Shown here: positions 48,383 to 62,031 of the stretch, piece by piece
How the letters are laid out: the number at the start of each line of letters is the position of its first letter
How positions within the stretch are numbered: the first letter of the stretch is position 1
Source: Euonymus europaeus
Taxonomy: Eukaryota > Streptophyta > Magnoliopsida > Celastrales > Celastraceae
NCBI GenBank assembly: GCA_963580455.1
Contig: OY756967.1
Span: 22,180,022-22,244,021, forward strand
Length of the DNA: 64,000 nucleotides
Reading direction: 5' to 3'
Translations under genes and position numbers: made by a program
Notes under the pieces: model-generated
What the model was told of the DNA's origin: nothing
What the model saw: the letters and a program-made list of their open reading frames with translations, nothing else
Database searches by the model: none

Positions 48383-51300
48383 TTACAGCAGACCAGCAAG
48401 CATAGCTCCAGGATCATTTAAAGATGCCACAGGACTAGTTGGTTGAGCTACTGGAGAAGCTGGTCGCACCTGAGCAGGTGCACGGGTTGCTATTGGAATG
48501 CTAACTAATTGTTCTTTGATGAATTCTTTCAACCTGCATATTTATGGAGGGCAGGATCCGTCAAGTCTTAAAACCTAAAAGAGTGGAGCGCATGGCCAGA
48601 GAATTGAGACACTTACTCAGATGTTAGTGTGGGATCCCCTGAGGCAACTGTCATTCGCAACTGCGTTCTGTCAGCTGGATCTGTTTCAATTCTAACCTGA
48701 ATTTATCCAAACAAAAATAAGCGTTCATGACCCAAAGGCATTATTGAATTTACGTGCTTTATCTGCTTAAGGATCATAAGAAACATTTGCAGCGATGTAA
48801 AAATGCAGTACCTTGATATAAACCGAAAAATAAAGATGAATTGTGTACTGATAAAACAATAATACTGGGTAAAATAGCTGGCTTCCAACAAGGGGAACAG
48901 GCATTGTAGTAAAGTAGCAGTTGTTCAAATTCATGTATTATGCATTAATACAATATATGAATTATAAATTTTATGGAAATATGAATTTATCATATACAGC
49001 GAACAGCTAGAAACAGAACTATATTTCTCACCAAGCAAAGCATGGCTTTTGTACTCTCCGAGTAAAAGGTGGTGCTAGCAACCAGATTATTAGGATTTGG
49101 GTCCTAAAACACAATACCAAACAGTGAAATCTCTTCTATAATGAACAGCCAAAAGGAAAAGTCGCTAAGGAGGAATAACTTACAAGGCCTGGACAAACCA
49201 TCAACTGCAAACTATTAAATAAATTTGACATTTCTAAGAGAGGCATTGGTCTTACACCTCTAACCTGCATAATCATAAAGAAAATATGGGAAATAGATAT
49301 GTCAATATAGAGCTTGATATTTAAACAGATGCACATTTCTTTGAGGGATCAATAAACTAAATGTCGTAACAATGGTTAGAATTGATAATCGAAACATCAA
49401 GCTAGAAATCCACTATCCCACAACAGTGAAAACATTTATGTTGCCAAGAAAAGGAGTTAACAGAGTCTTCTCAACAATAAATTGGTCTAGGCATGACAAA
49501 AATTAAATCAATTGACAGCAAAGATTACTTCTGGAAACCAATTCACAAAAGACATTTAAAAGATAAAACATTGCTTGTGTACAAGTTTCCTGCAGTGGAG
49601 GCCAGCGGAAGGGCAAGTGTACACAGCCTAAGGTAGCAAAATTAATCAAAAATGTTTTTTTTTATAAAAAACTTACATAAACAAAACATTGGAATGGAAG
49701 TGATTTTTCTACCAAATAAAAAGTTAATTCCTACTTAGAAAGAAGAAAATGCATACAACTTCTTGAAGCTTCAGAGGTGGTCCTGAAAGTGATCTCCACT
49801 GAAGGAAAAACTCATCACCCAACACTGATATAGGCTGAAGAAATTTATTCAATGTAGCAGGAAGGCGTAGCTTGACATTGACCTACCAAAGGCAAAGAAA
49901 CTACATCAAATATTAAGTACATAGAACCTCAAGGATAATAACGACAACAATAACAAGATTAAGTACCATGTTGGTACCAAACTTGTAGGAGAAGTCGAGA
50001 ACTGCAACATCCCTGCTTGGCCGGAGATTCACTACTTCAAGTGGGCATTGCACCTGAACAACCACAAGGAATATTAATATAATCCGCCATTATTATCAAC
50101 AAACACAAATTGATTAAAAGAATTAAAAGTAATCCTCACTTGTGCCCGTGGAGGTATGGTTTCAGGTACTAGAGAGAGCTCCACATTTAAATGTGACGGC
50201 GGCAATATTAGAGCCTGAACATGAATAAGTGGAGAAGTATTCTTGTTTCCCAAGAAAAGAACAAGACGCCCCTGATGGGCTCGCCACTCTGCTTTAGTGC
50301 CAATCTGGTAAAACATTCATAGAAATCACAAAGAGCCTTCTGAAAGCTAGAAAATACAAGGCCAAACAAAAATGCCACAGCAAGGTGTTGCTTTGAAACA
50401 TCATTAAAGATAGTTAACCATAATAGACAAAGACAACTCAAGGAAAAAGTGAAGAACATAAAAAATAATGAACCTGTATAAAAGGATCTTCATAGAGAAT
50501 CCCACTATCCTTCAAGCACAAAGCGTGGAATCTTTCATTGATATTTCCAATGGGCTGCACAGGTGAATAAAGAAACCGGTAAACAATAGACACCATTTTA
50601 CTATCATCCACTGATGATGTCAGTGGAGAGGAATGCATTGCCACTTAGGAAAGTGGTGCATTTTGCAGGATGTTGCAGTATATCACATATCTACAGGGAA
50701 ATATGAAATTCAGTAAGTACTGAAATCATAAAAAACCTATTTACTTCAAAGCTTGAGGATTGAATAAGTCATAATTGAAGCATAAGACTACTCAGATATA
50801 AAATACCAACAATGGGAAAAAAATAGGAAAAACTTGACATTGAAGCCATGAAAAAGGGAAGAAATTTTAAGAAATAAAGAAATGCGAGTATGAAAGATAA
50901 TAAATAAATGTTAATATAAAATAAGAAGAATAATGCTGAACAGATCTATTAAAGCAAAATTCAGCTTTTAAAACCAATAATTCACTCACTTCTAAGTTTA
51001 AAATAGCAAAAGGAAAATCAACATGCAGCATTTCTCAAAAAAAATTGGTGATTAGACAGTATTAGAAAATGATAATTTTGGAAAACATATGCAGAAACAA
51101 TCATCAGTTTTGATCTCCTATTTCTTTTCCAGACAGAACACAGAAAATTGCTAAAATCGGAAACAATTGGAATTCTCCAACGGCCACTAAATATGAAACA
51201 TAATTCATCAAGAAACAAAAAATTAAGAGCTCCAGAAAAATAGTGGAACCTGTACAGAATTTGTTTGCCCTCCAACTGGTACAATGGCTGCTCCATCAAC

Positions 51301-54300
51301 TGCATTTGGAGTGCCTTCCAATCCAGATACTGCATGATCGTCAGATTGGGCAGCAGCCCCTGGAGGGCCTTCTATAGCTAGTGGTCCCAAAAGATCACCA
51401 AGGAGATCTGCTGAAGGAGGTTGATCCACGTTGTTTGATAAACCATTTGCCTGGGCCAATGTTTGGTCTGCTGAACTGATATCCTGTTATAATATTCACA
51501 CACATCTAACTCCCAATAAAACAGGACAAAAAAAATTCAACCACAAATGGATACTACATTTAAATCTGGATTTCACAAAAGAATAAGAACTAACCATATT
51601 GCTGCTCATGCTGGGAACTTTCACGAGACTTAACTGCCCGACAGGTGGTGTTCCATTAACTGGGCTTTGGTCAGTCACAACCAAAGCATTTGACATTTGT
51701 TGTTGCTGTGCTCGCAATTTAATAGCACTTTGGTCTGCAGTATCAACTTCTGTATCTTCTGCTTTTTTTATCAATGGAGACTAAATCCAAAACAAAAGAA
51801 TTTTAGTTAGGACCAACTCTGCAACAGAACCCTCGATCAATATTATTAATGAATCGACTGATTTGTAGCTTCACAACACGAATTGAAAAGAAGAATTAAA
51901 CATACCTGGCGCTCTGGGAATTTTGGCATTTCAGCCAGTATATCCATTAAAGTCGCGCCCTTCCTACTCAAGGAAAAATACTCGACAGCACGTTGTTGTA
52001 TCTCAGCATCAATGCAACTCTCGTATCTAATAGGATGCATAACAGAGTTAGAAAAAACAATTGCAAAAATTCTGTGAATAATCAATAGTACCCGTCCAAA
52101 TAAAGGCAGTGTCCAAACTGCAAAGATAAATCTTACTTGTTAAATATTGCCCAGATCTGATTCTGCAGTTCGGGGTCGGGGGGTTGAGTATGCATTAATA
52201 TCTTGGCATAAGTTGAAAGCAGAATAGGTATGGTAGAAGTCCTGCAGATATATTTAGATAACTAAAGATACACTACACAATTGAAAAGAAAGATCAGAAG
52301 AAAAGAAAGAAAAGAAAAGAAAAAAGCAGAGGCTAGCTGCTCTTACGACACAGTAGGAAGCTTCTCATGTATGACGCTAAATAAATCCTTCGGACTACAT
52401 CCAGGCCGTCTGGCCAAAAGATGGCCAAATTCTCCCAGGAGATAAGCGCTTACCTGTTGCATGTAGGCCAACACCAGAAGGAAATTAAATATTCCCATTC
52501 TAAATTTCTTTTATGGAACTATAAAATCTCTAGTGAACTAATATAGTTTTGAAAAACTTAAGCACTGATGTTAATTAACTACAACTTGATGAGCTCTCCA
52601 CTGTGAAAGATGACACACGGCAATGCAAGTTTCGGTGACAACTACCAAAAAAATTGACTTTCTCATAGAATAATGCACCCAAACTTTCCATGCTCCATCG
52701 TGGGGTTCAGCCGTTCAGGTTTGCAGAATCTCCATCAAAGTGGTATGTTCCCATTCACAGCAGTATTGGCACCCATAACACGATAATGGGAGACAACGAC
52801 CTCCAAGGAAGTTCTCGAGAATTTCCTCAAGCTAAACATTGTCTATTCAACTGGGCATATTGCAGAGGCCAGTAAAATAGTTCATACCATTTTATCTAAT
52901 ATTATCTAACATGTCATATAACCCACAAAACAATTTATCATAAATGCATGATCGCAAGGAAGTACCTTAACCATGGTCTCATGAATAGCAGGCTTGTCAA
53001 GATAATCTCTGGCTTTCGCAGCAGCATAGGGCTGACCAAATATATCAAACCTTAGTTTAAAAGAATACTCAAATGAACATTTGATCCGGAAACACAAGTA
53101 TCTCTTTTCAGCAAAATTTACATTACCTGCAGGTCTTCATTGTTCGTAACAAACTGTACAATGCGAAACCATATGTCATCACTAACAAAATCTCCGGCCT
53201 TGTCAATTAACTGAAGGATCACATCTACATACCTGCCAATATTAAGAAAAAATAATATCAGACATGTGCATTTTACATGTAATAAGAAATAACGTACAGA
53301 CTTGCCATTTTGACAGTTGCAATGCTTATGGTTTCAGAGTCCAACACCCATAATTAACAGTTCTAAGAGGTAATCCAGGAAGAAAGAAGATTGCAATAGA
53401 TAAGGCAAAATGGTCATACTGAGGCCAGACAGTCATACTTGGTAGAAGTAAAAAACAAAGTCTGCATAATACACAAGCAGCATGTGGACAAGTCCCACAT
53501 TATCTGAAGTTCTATACATAGTCGCATAGAATGTAAGAATCTATTGTCCGTCAGTAACCATGCTTGCTCTTGTATACTCACTCCTTTGTTCTCACAGTTT
53601 TTACAGGTAAATCTAGACATATTGCCGCACAAGTATTTGATCCAAGATTGTATTTCGTTACAAAGAAAAGAAAGATTTACCATGAGAGATCAGGGGCAAA
53701 CTTTTCTGCAAGAATAGCAGCCTTAAGGGACAATTCTTCGCGCATTGCAAAGTCTGCTGTGTTCAGATACTGAAATTTGAACAAAAAGTTAGTAGCATGA
53801 CCTCAGAAACCTCTTCATTACTGAGACGAAAAAATGAAAAACAAAAAAAATACAAACCGAGAAAAAGGTGCCAAACATCAAATACCTGTAATAATTCTTC
53901 AACTATGTCCTTTGCATTTGAAACATCACACATACCATAAAGCAAATCAAGGGCGCGCCTACGGATACTGGATTGCAAAATCATAGTCAGGTAGCAGAAG
54001 TAAATTCCACAAGTACAAATAGATGGAGCACAAAACATAAAGAGTATCTATAACATAAGAAAATTACTAGCAACAGTTATATATTACCTAACGTCTGCAT
54101 CCTTCAATGAGGTGATGATCTGAGCCTGATGTCTTTTAATAATATCCTGAACATCTGTGACCATCAGCATTCGAGTCATATTCTCCTGCATCACATCAAC
54201 AGAGTAATGTAACGTTGCATCAAGAATTCCATTTTGAAAACTTGATGATGATGATAAATAAACTGATTAATTTAGTCTCTCTCCACAACATACCAAGCCA

Positions 54301-57300
54301 AGATATCGGATATTTGGTTCACGAACAGCAATAAATTTTCCAAGAAGGGCAACGCATTGAGACATCATCTCTTTTTCAGCATCGAGATGCATCACCTGGA
54401 AATATAGTTCAGTATACAATAAAAATAGTGACAAGTCACTTAAAGTGCCTAAAAATTAGATTGTATATGTATCTTATTCTATTAATGGTGAAAGCATGTA
54501 ACAAATTTGCCAACAACAAACAATATCATATCAACTAACGATTCCAGAAGATAATTCTACAAAAGCATTGGATAGCTCGTTGAGTATGCAACTTACAAGA
54601 GCTAGGGCTTCAAAGAGAACAGCATGAGAAGCATTGTTCTTATTAACATTTTTCACAACATCAGTTCCCATCAATATCCGTTGTAAAACCTGAAACCATA
54701 AATTCAATTTTTATCTGAACCAAAGGATTTGATGAAAATGACTGCTAGTATCATGAGAAAGTAGAACCTCAAACAGTGATTTTCTAGTATTTGGGTCTTC
54801 AATAGTCGGAAAATACTGAAGAGCCCTCATTGTCTTAACCTGTATTCACCAAACAACAAACAGAATCAACATAAACATGTCAAATATAGATCAACAAATA
54901 AGCAGTTCCAAAAAATATTTAGTAGTTTCTAGTCCATAACCAAAACAAGTTGAAAACCTTAACAAAAGTCAACGCAAAATGAATTTTACATAGCAGAAAT
55001 AAATAATCATAACAAAAACTATCACATCAGTGACTACAATGAGCATACATTGTTCATGAACCACATAGGAAATGTGTTTGGAAATTGTTATTTGTGAATT
55101 TACCAATTAGGAGAATATACAAACCTGGAGCCAGGGGGATGGGATGCCATAGTAAGTGTAATCTTGTGGAACATCTTGGTTCCTAGCAAGCCTCTCCAAT
55201 ATCTTAACACACTTTGGAAGACAACTCCAATATGCTTCATGGTTATTTGAGACTAAAGAAACAAGAAGACTCATAGAAGATGTCAAAACACCAAGATCAC
55301 GTTCATCTAAAAGCTGAGCCATCCGATCAGCCCTGCACCATCAAGAAAAATAGACAAATAAAATGAGAACGATCAAAAAGTAAAATTAGTGGAACAGCAT
55401 GTTCTGAGGAATTCATGTGCCACTTATACCAGCCATCGACATTCACAACATCGGGATTTTTCCTAAACAAACGCAGCAGACATAGTGCAGCTTTTTTCCT
55501 CACGAGAGGTCTGCAGCTGCTCGAAATCTGAAACATAAAGAGAAAATAAAATAAAATAAAGTCAACACAAGCAATATCCTATAGGTGCTGATGGGAATTT
55601 ACAAATCCAGTTCTCTTACAAGTAACTTTTGAACATCAGGTGCCAATGATTCAGCATATTCCCTCCCGCCAATATTTCCAACCTAAGGATGAATTCCATA
55701 TGGCAGTACGCAACAATATCAGAGAGATTGCAAAATGCGCCATACAAGGTATATACAAAGTGGGGAAAAAAAAAAAGTAAACAACTCTCTTGCACAATAC
55801 ACATATTGTGTGGGGGAGTCTGTTTCAGGAACTGAACTTATGACCTCTAGGTTGCACTACAACTCTACCACTGGGACACATCTTCGCCGGTAACATCTTT
55901 TTAGTGGCATGTTCGCCCGCCACATACTACTAAGAAAATAAAACCACAGAGAGACTAAATTCAAGGACTAAGTAACAAACGAATGGACAAGGGAATTCTC
56001 TAATAAAATTCTTAAGCAGCCATCTTAAGGTTTAACGATATTATAGATAAAATACCATTTCATCTTACTAGATAAAACAACACCTAAATGGCTCCCCGTC
56101 CCCTCCTAATCCCAGATTTAAAGATGAGTCCCCGACAAATCCAATAAGGTGTGCAAACAATATAAAATACAAATAATAACTGGTGTGTCCACAACAAGGG
56201 TTGGACATATAAAGTAAAACTATTTAATATGCAAGATTGCCAAATGAAATCAAAAAGGTGTTAACTTCATTTTTATAGATCATTGAAAACATCTAAATGG
56301 CAAACACTTAAAGGATCAGGGAAACAAAAAAGAATTCAAATTCTTTGATACATTTTAAAAGCATCGGCATAGAGTTCTCCCTTCCCATTAAATCTAACCA
56401 AATATCAAAAGAAATTGCAATTTCCCATCGAGTTAGACGACTTTCAAGGATATTCAACTCCACAGTCATCATGATTTATGTGAAGCAATCAAAGGCAAAA
56501 GAAAATAAAGAGAAAAATAAGTTTCTTGATGTTCTTAATCAATACTCAGGTAAAAGAATGAGGACAGACTAAACATATTTCCTTCACTTCATGAAGCCAT
56601 ACCATAGTCAATGCAAGGCATTGAAAAGTCTCGTTCCGACCAATAATATCATTGCGAACAGTATTTATTGCTAATCTCAAGAAGTCATGGTTCTCATTGA
56701 GCAAGCTTGACGTCACTATGTACCCAACCTGCAGGCATTTACATCTCTATGAAGTTAAATAAGCACTAGAGTGAAGTTATCATGGTATGAAGAACATGAG
56801 AATGCATCAATTTGTTTTAGGATTTCCATTAAATATAAGGAATATATCTTCTTGAGGAATGCAGGAAGTTGTCGATCTTTCTTTTCATTGTTGTTTCTAT
56901 TGTCAAGAAAAAGTTCAAGATTATGAGAAACCAAAAACGTATCAGGCTACCTCAAAGGGTAATATTGAATGTTCCGCCACTTCTAACTTTATGTTTTTTG
57001 CAGTTGTGTACATGCAAGAGTAGTTTTGCCCGCGACACATTATTGTGAAGGGGAAAAAATGGAGATATAATTATTGCTTACAAAGACTCAACTTATCAGC
57101 AAAAACAGTCTGCCATAATTCATGCACAAACCACTTTAATTTTTTAGAAGTTCAAAGGACATTCAAAAAAATGGGAAAGCAAAAATGATTCTACCTGCTT
57201 TTCCGGATACTTGGGGGCAGATATCAAAGAAACAGCTTCCATGTGGCCAAAATCCACATCATATCCAAGCATATAAATGTAGAGCATTTTCCATACATAT

Positions 57301-59779
57301 TTCTTCTTTTCATAATGAGTCAAACCCTGGTCAAAGAAAAAATTGTTCAAATAATCATTCAATTTAATAGGATGCTAACATTATTTGGTTTTGGTGAGTA
57401 AATATTCACAAAGAGACAATAAAACACAGGAATTTCAATAGTAAGGAGTGCCACTTATTACCCTCCAAACTCGAAAATATGTATCGGAAAAATTATGAAA
57501 TATAATATGGAAACCCACACAAGTTCTAAGTTACAAAAGGAAACCTACATTGAAGGGCGACGAAGATGGTTTGAGGCTTCATCAGGACCTCAGGAGTAAC
57601 TAAAGGTAATTGACACAAAGTCAAGTGAGTATCAAAAAGACCACTAAGATGAAAGTCCTAAAACATGGCCAACCAAGGCCATTTTATATGTCAAACTCTA
57701 GGTGATCGCCAAAAGTATTATTTTCATATTACCACCATCCCAAATTTGATTGGACTTAAGTCATGTACAACACAAATACACTAAAGATCACTCGGAATGG
57801 ACGGGAGGGACATTTAAGGATAAAGCTTTTCTTCTTCATAACTTCAAAATCAAGTAAAGAGAATACGTAAAGAGGATTTCCCATGGAAAGAGATTTGAAA
57901 AAGCAATGTTTCAAGTCAACTAGCATTGATGGCCCTGAAGATCGTATCTGAAATTTTCTAACCATCAAAAACATTTAAAATTGATGGATCACTATTATGC
58001 CTTATTCCTCCTGAATAGTGCTTCCAGTGTAGATAAAATGAGGTGAAGCTAGGACATCTTACATTAAATCGTAAATGGGTCAGTATGCTAGGGGAAGTCA
58101 TTTTATTTATAACAGGCATCACTTCAGTGGTAGCTGGAAACCTGAAACAACATGCAAAAACTCAAGGATTGACCCAATTTGTCTCGATTTCTTTGGCAAC
58201 TTTTGGACGAATATAGCATAAGGGGACAAATGCCTTCTGGAAAGAATGAAACTCCAATGCAGTTGATCGTGAAATGACTATTTTTTTCAAATGTTCCAAT
58301 CCATGGCACCACATTTGTTCGGTTTCTTCTATAACATACTTTTTCTTGAGCGACAGTTTTCTTCTACTGCAAATGAAAATGACCAATAGAACACTATTCC
58401 GGTATTCCCAGCAGGGCAACATCGAAATTGAAAAAGAAAAAAAGGCACACTGAATGCTCAAATAAAGGGGCATCATTGTTTTTTGAATAGTTATAATCGA
58501 ATATCATATCAAAAATTCGAGCAACCATTGCTCAATGTGAAATAATGCATTCTTATATTCACCATATGTTATGGACAAAATGAATTCACATAGTTATTCT
58601 TGGCCATCACACTTCAATAAGTTGCCATGCAGTCAGCATCAACATTTCACCAATCAAGTCATCATCTCTTTAATCCAAACCTAACACCATGCAGTGGCCA
58701 CCAATGGTTTCACAATAAGAAATAATTCAAAATAACATAAATAAGAAAGGCAAATAAAACTGCTTTTGGTTTAATACTGTCTCTAAAGGGGCTTGATCTG
58801 GTCACCGGTGGGGGCTTTTCCACTATGACATTGATTTCATGGGTTGAAAATATTAAATCGCTGTCTTTACTGACTAAAATAAGGTTGCCTAAGTTCCAAT
58901 ATATCCTGTAGTGATAGGAATTTTATGCAAGAGGTTTCTCTGGTCTATGATCATGGTGTCTCCTCTCCTCATGCTGTAAGACTATTTAACCTTAGCGCAG
59001 AAAAATAACACATAAAGCCAAAAATGAATTCTAGTTGTTGATCCCTCGCTACTTCATTTAACATCTTTTTCAATCAGAAAAGGATCCCAAGTTCTGGTTA
59101 ATTTACAGATTCTTCGAACCCCAAAAATTACAATTCAAATCTAATCCAACTAGAGCCCCAAGGTTCCCAATCAAATGGCCACACCTAAAATATATGCCGT
59201 ACAGTGTCACCCCTCCTCAAGACACGTTTCATCTTTCAGAAGACTGCACCCACAAACTTCTACGAGATTCAGCACAAATCAAGTGACAAATGGGAACTTC
59301 AATAGTCGGTATGTAAACTTCTGAGAAATACCTCATAAGCTATGTTTTGATCACTTCTTGCTATCTTCATATAAAAAAAATCATATTGCTATTCGACGCT
59401 AATTTGCCACACTCATTCAGGAAAGGATTGTCAAAGCAACAAATAGCGGTCATAAACCTACTTACTCGACCTCTCAAACCTCATAAGTAAACTGCATAGC
59501 TAGCTATAAATTCTCTCACAGTAGCACCACAATTTAAACAAAGAATACGTTAAACTTGCAGTAGACACGCATCATACAAAGTACATAGGCCATACATAAA
59601 GAGCAATGTATGAACAAAGTGGAAAAAGTAAAAGCAGGAGCCCTAACCTTCTCGTTCTTGAAGCGGTTACGAACGTTACCGAGCTCCTTGTCAACGCGAA
59701 GGCGCTCCTGCTCCTTGTTCTGGCAATTGCGAATGTCGCTGATGAAAACGGAGAGACCTCTCATCCCTGAAAGCGCCAT
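48383..59779 (-). CDS. AP2A1: AP-2 complex subunit alpha (alpha-adaptin), 27 exons
   Basis: The minus-strand exons are 59779-59648, 57326-57195, 56728-56603, 55682-55620, 55527-55430, 55332-55125, 54839-54768, 54689-54597, 54395-54294, 54185-54088, 53967-53886, 53769-53681, 53232-53127, 53031-52966, 52453-52347, 52241-52137, 52026-51906, 51780-51595, 51483-51250, 50554-50474, 50304-50140, 50053-49967, 49882-49757, 49264-49184, 49103-49032, 48696-48617 and 48533-48383, encoding 1020 residues. Arabidopsis alpha-adaptin has about 1012. The N-terminus ([18 protein letters not shown]) starts the helical adaptin trunk (about 1-610). The hinge (about 610-740) carries [12 protein letters not shown]. 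The appendage fills the C-terminus, which ends GAMLAGLL. The subunit links cargo, lipids and clathrin at the plasma membrane. Intron 1 is 2.3 kb. Confidence 0.97.
55800..55885 (-). mobile_element. SINE fragment in AP2A intron 3
   Basis: On the minus strand, which is the sense strand of the host gene, a box-A-like CAGTGGTAGAG is followed by CTAGAGGTCATAAGTTCAGTTCC with a box-B-like core. The phrase order is that of Au-type tRNA-derived SINEs. The tail and flanking duplication are not clear. Confidence 0.45.
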
Positions 59780-62031
59780 ATGCTCTCACAGATCCGCAGG
59801 AACCCTCCGCCGCCACTGCCAACGGAAATTCCTTCTCTTCTATTGATCAAGCTCCTTTAGATCCTTCTTCTTCAATTGGATCTACGAGAACATATAGAGA
59901 CAGATCTTCAACCGGAGTTGTTGGTTAGCAGAGAGAAATAATTAAGAAGCGAAAAAAAAAATTGAAAGGTAGCGTGATCTAGATAGGGAAGGAAAAATGG
60001 AAAGACCGTCGGAGAAGGTCGGTCAGTGAAGGGAGACGACTTTTAATTAACCATTGTATTCGTATTTCCTATAATTTCAATCTCAGATTTCCACCTAATA
60101 GGCTAATACTTTTTTCTTCACTTGTCATCTTTCTATCTTGTTCTTCCTTAATCTCGTTTTTTCTCAATAAAAACATTATTTACTCATTAGTTGCGGATAA
60201 ATTATACTTTTGGGGTTGGTGATATAATTTAGTGACTCGTATTTCAAATATTTTAAATTAAACATCAAATAATTCATAGTATTTCATGATCAAAATTTCA
60301 TGATATTCGATCAATCAAAGTGATTATGTGACATTAAATTTTCATGATATTTAATCAATCAAAGTGATTATGAGGCATTTTTATGAAAAAAATTAAATTA
60401 AAAAATTAAAAAAATCAATTCACCTATTCTTCTTCCCCAAATCAATATTTTCCCTCTTACCTTCATTCTCCCACCCTCTCCTACCAGATGTGCATAACTC
60501 TTCAGTGTTGGATGAGCATTCCAACACCAAGAAATTCTATAGCTTTGGGTGCTCTTTTATCGGCATTAGATTTTGAACTAAAGAAACTCCTTGGGAGATG
60601 GAGACTTAGGGTGGAGATGGATGCTCCAAAGCAAGAGAGCAAAATTCAAAACAATAAAAATTAAAATCACGCAAACCTAAGAATTAGGAGAGCCATGGCG
60701 GAGATGGTTGTTCAAATTAACACAAATCTAAGAATTAAAAGAGTCATGGTGCTATTTACCCAAGATCTTGTGTAAAGCCAAAGACATGTCAAAGAAAAAT
60801 TTGCCGAGATTTGTCACATAATAAGATTTGAGATTTTTTTTATTCATAATTTTTTATTTTTCTTAAATCATTTATAATACCGAGTGTCATCATTTTATTA
60901 GCTAAAATCAGGCGTCTGTCACATCAAATAACCCATACGCCATTTTTTTGGTTTCAAAAATAGAATAACAGACTTTTGTTGTCATGTCAAGACTATTGGC
61001 GGACTGAATACCAAGAAAACCTACCCATAAAACATTACAAATTATTGAGTGATTAATTTGAAATGTTTAAAACGTGAGTTCCTAAATTGTACAAGCGACA
61101 ATCTATTAATTTAGTTATTTATTTAGTTTTATCTGGGTCCCTAAGTTGACAGGCTGCCAAAAATGCCTTTTAGTCGATTTGAACATTCAAATCATGGTGC
61201 TTATTAAAGTTAAATCCTATTGTTATAGTTATAAAAAAAATCCTATTTGTCGTAGATGGTTTATTACTGGTATCATTTGTTTGTTCCAACAGGTAAAATA
61301 CATGGGGGAAAACGTTACCAACACTCAGTGCTTTGAGTCTTTTTTAGGTGTATCCCATAATTTACTAATGTTGGGTGTTTTATAAACACTTCTTGTACTC
61401 TGATTTATCTCTTTCGAGATCTATCATCAATTCTCTTTTACAATTGATGCCATTTTTCCATCTAAAAAATATACTCCTAAAAATGCATCCATGTTCTTAA
61501 AAGAGCCAACAACTTCTATCTTGCCCTAAACTGTAGCGGGACTAACTTCGATACTGAAAATGGCATCTTCTATAGCTATATCAACCAGATAAAAAGAGGA
61601 CAAGTTGAAAAATATTTAAATAGATATGCAGTCATATACTCTACTAAAACTTCTAAATTATGCAGAAAAAAATGCAGGTGATCATATCATTTAGTCCAAT
61701 AATTAATTTCTAGACTGCATTCATGGTTATTAATGAATTATTAATACATAAGCAGTGTATGGTCCACAGATTCCAACGACTACAAAATTGTGGCGACAGA
61801 GCCAACAACTTCCCCAGAACAATGGAAGCAAGTTTTTGGTTTTCAATGACACCAGCTCATTCAAGCAACTTTGCAAAAAATGAAACCAAAACGGAAAGGA
61901 AAGGCTTCAAGATGTCCACGCAGAAAACCTCCTCTCCTGCTATGGTTCGATTTTGAGGTCAGATGCCGATAGGCTGATCTTTGATGGAATATTTGAAGAA
62001 GAGTAAGAATCCAGTAAAAATGAGTAGCTGC
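59780..62031. other. AP2A 5' region and spacer to the RER gene
   Basis: The first 200 bp upstream of the AP2A ATG are more GC-rich and presumably hold its leader and promoter. The rest is AT-rich. Two near-identical 39-bp blocks (from TTTCATGATATT) occur at about 60297 and 60340. Open frames at 61146-61385 and 61723-61956 have no recognisable features. The latter overlaps the 3' region of the RER gene. Confidence 0.5.
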
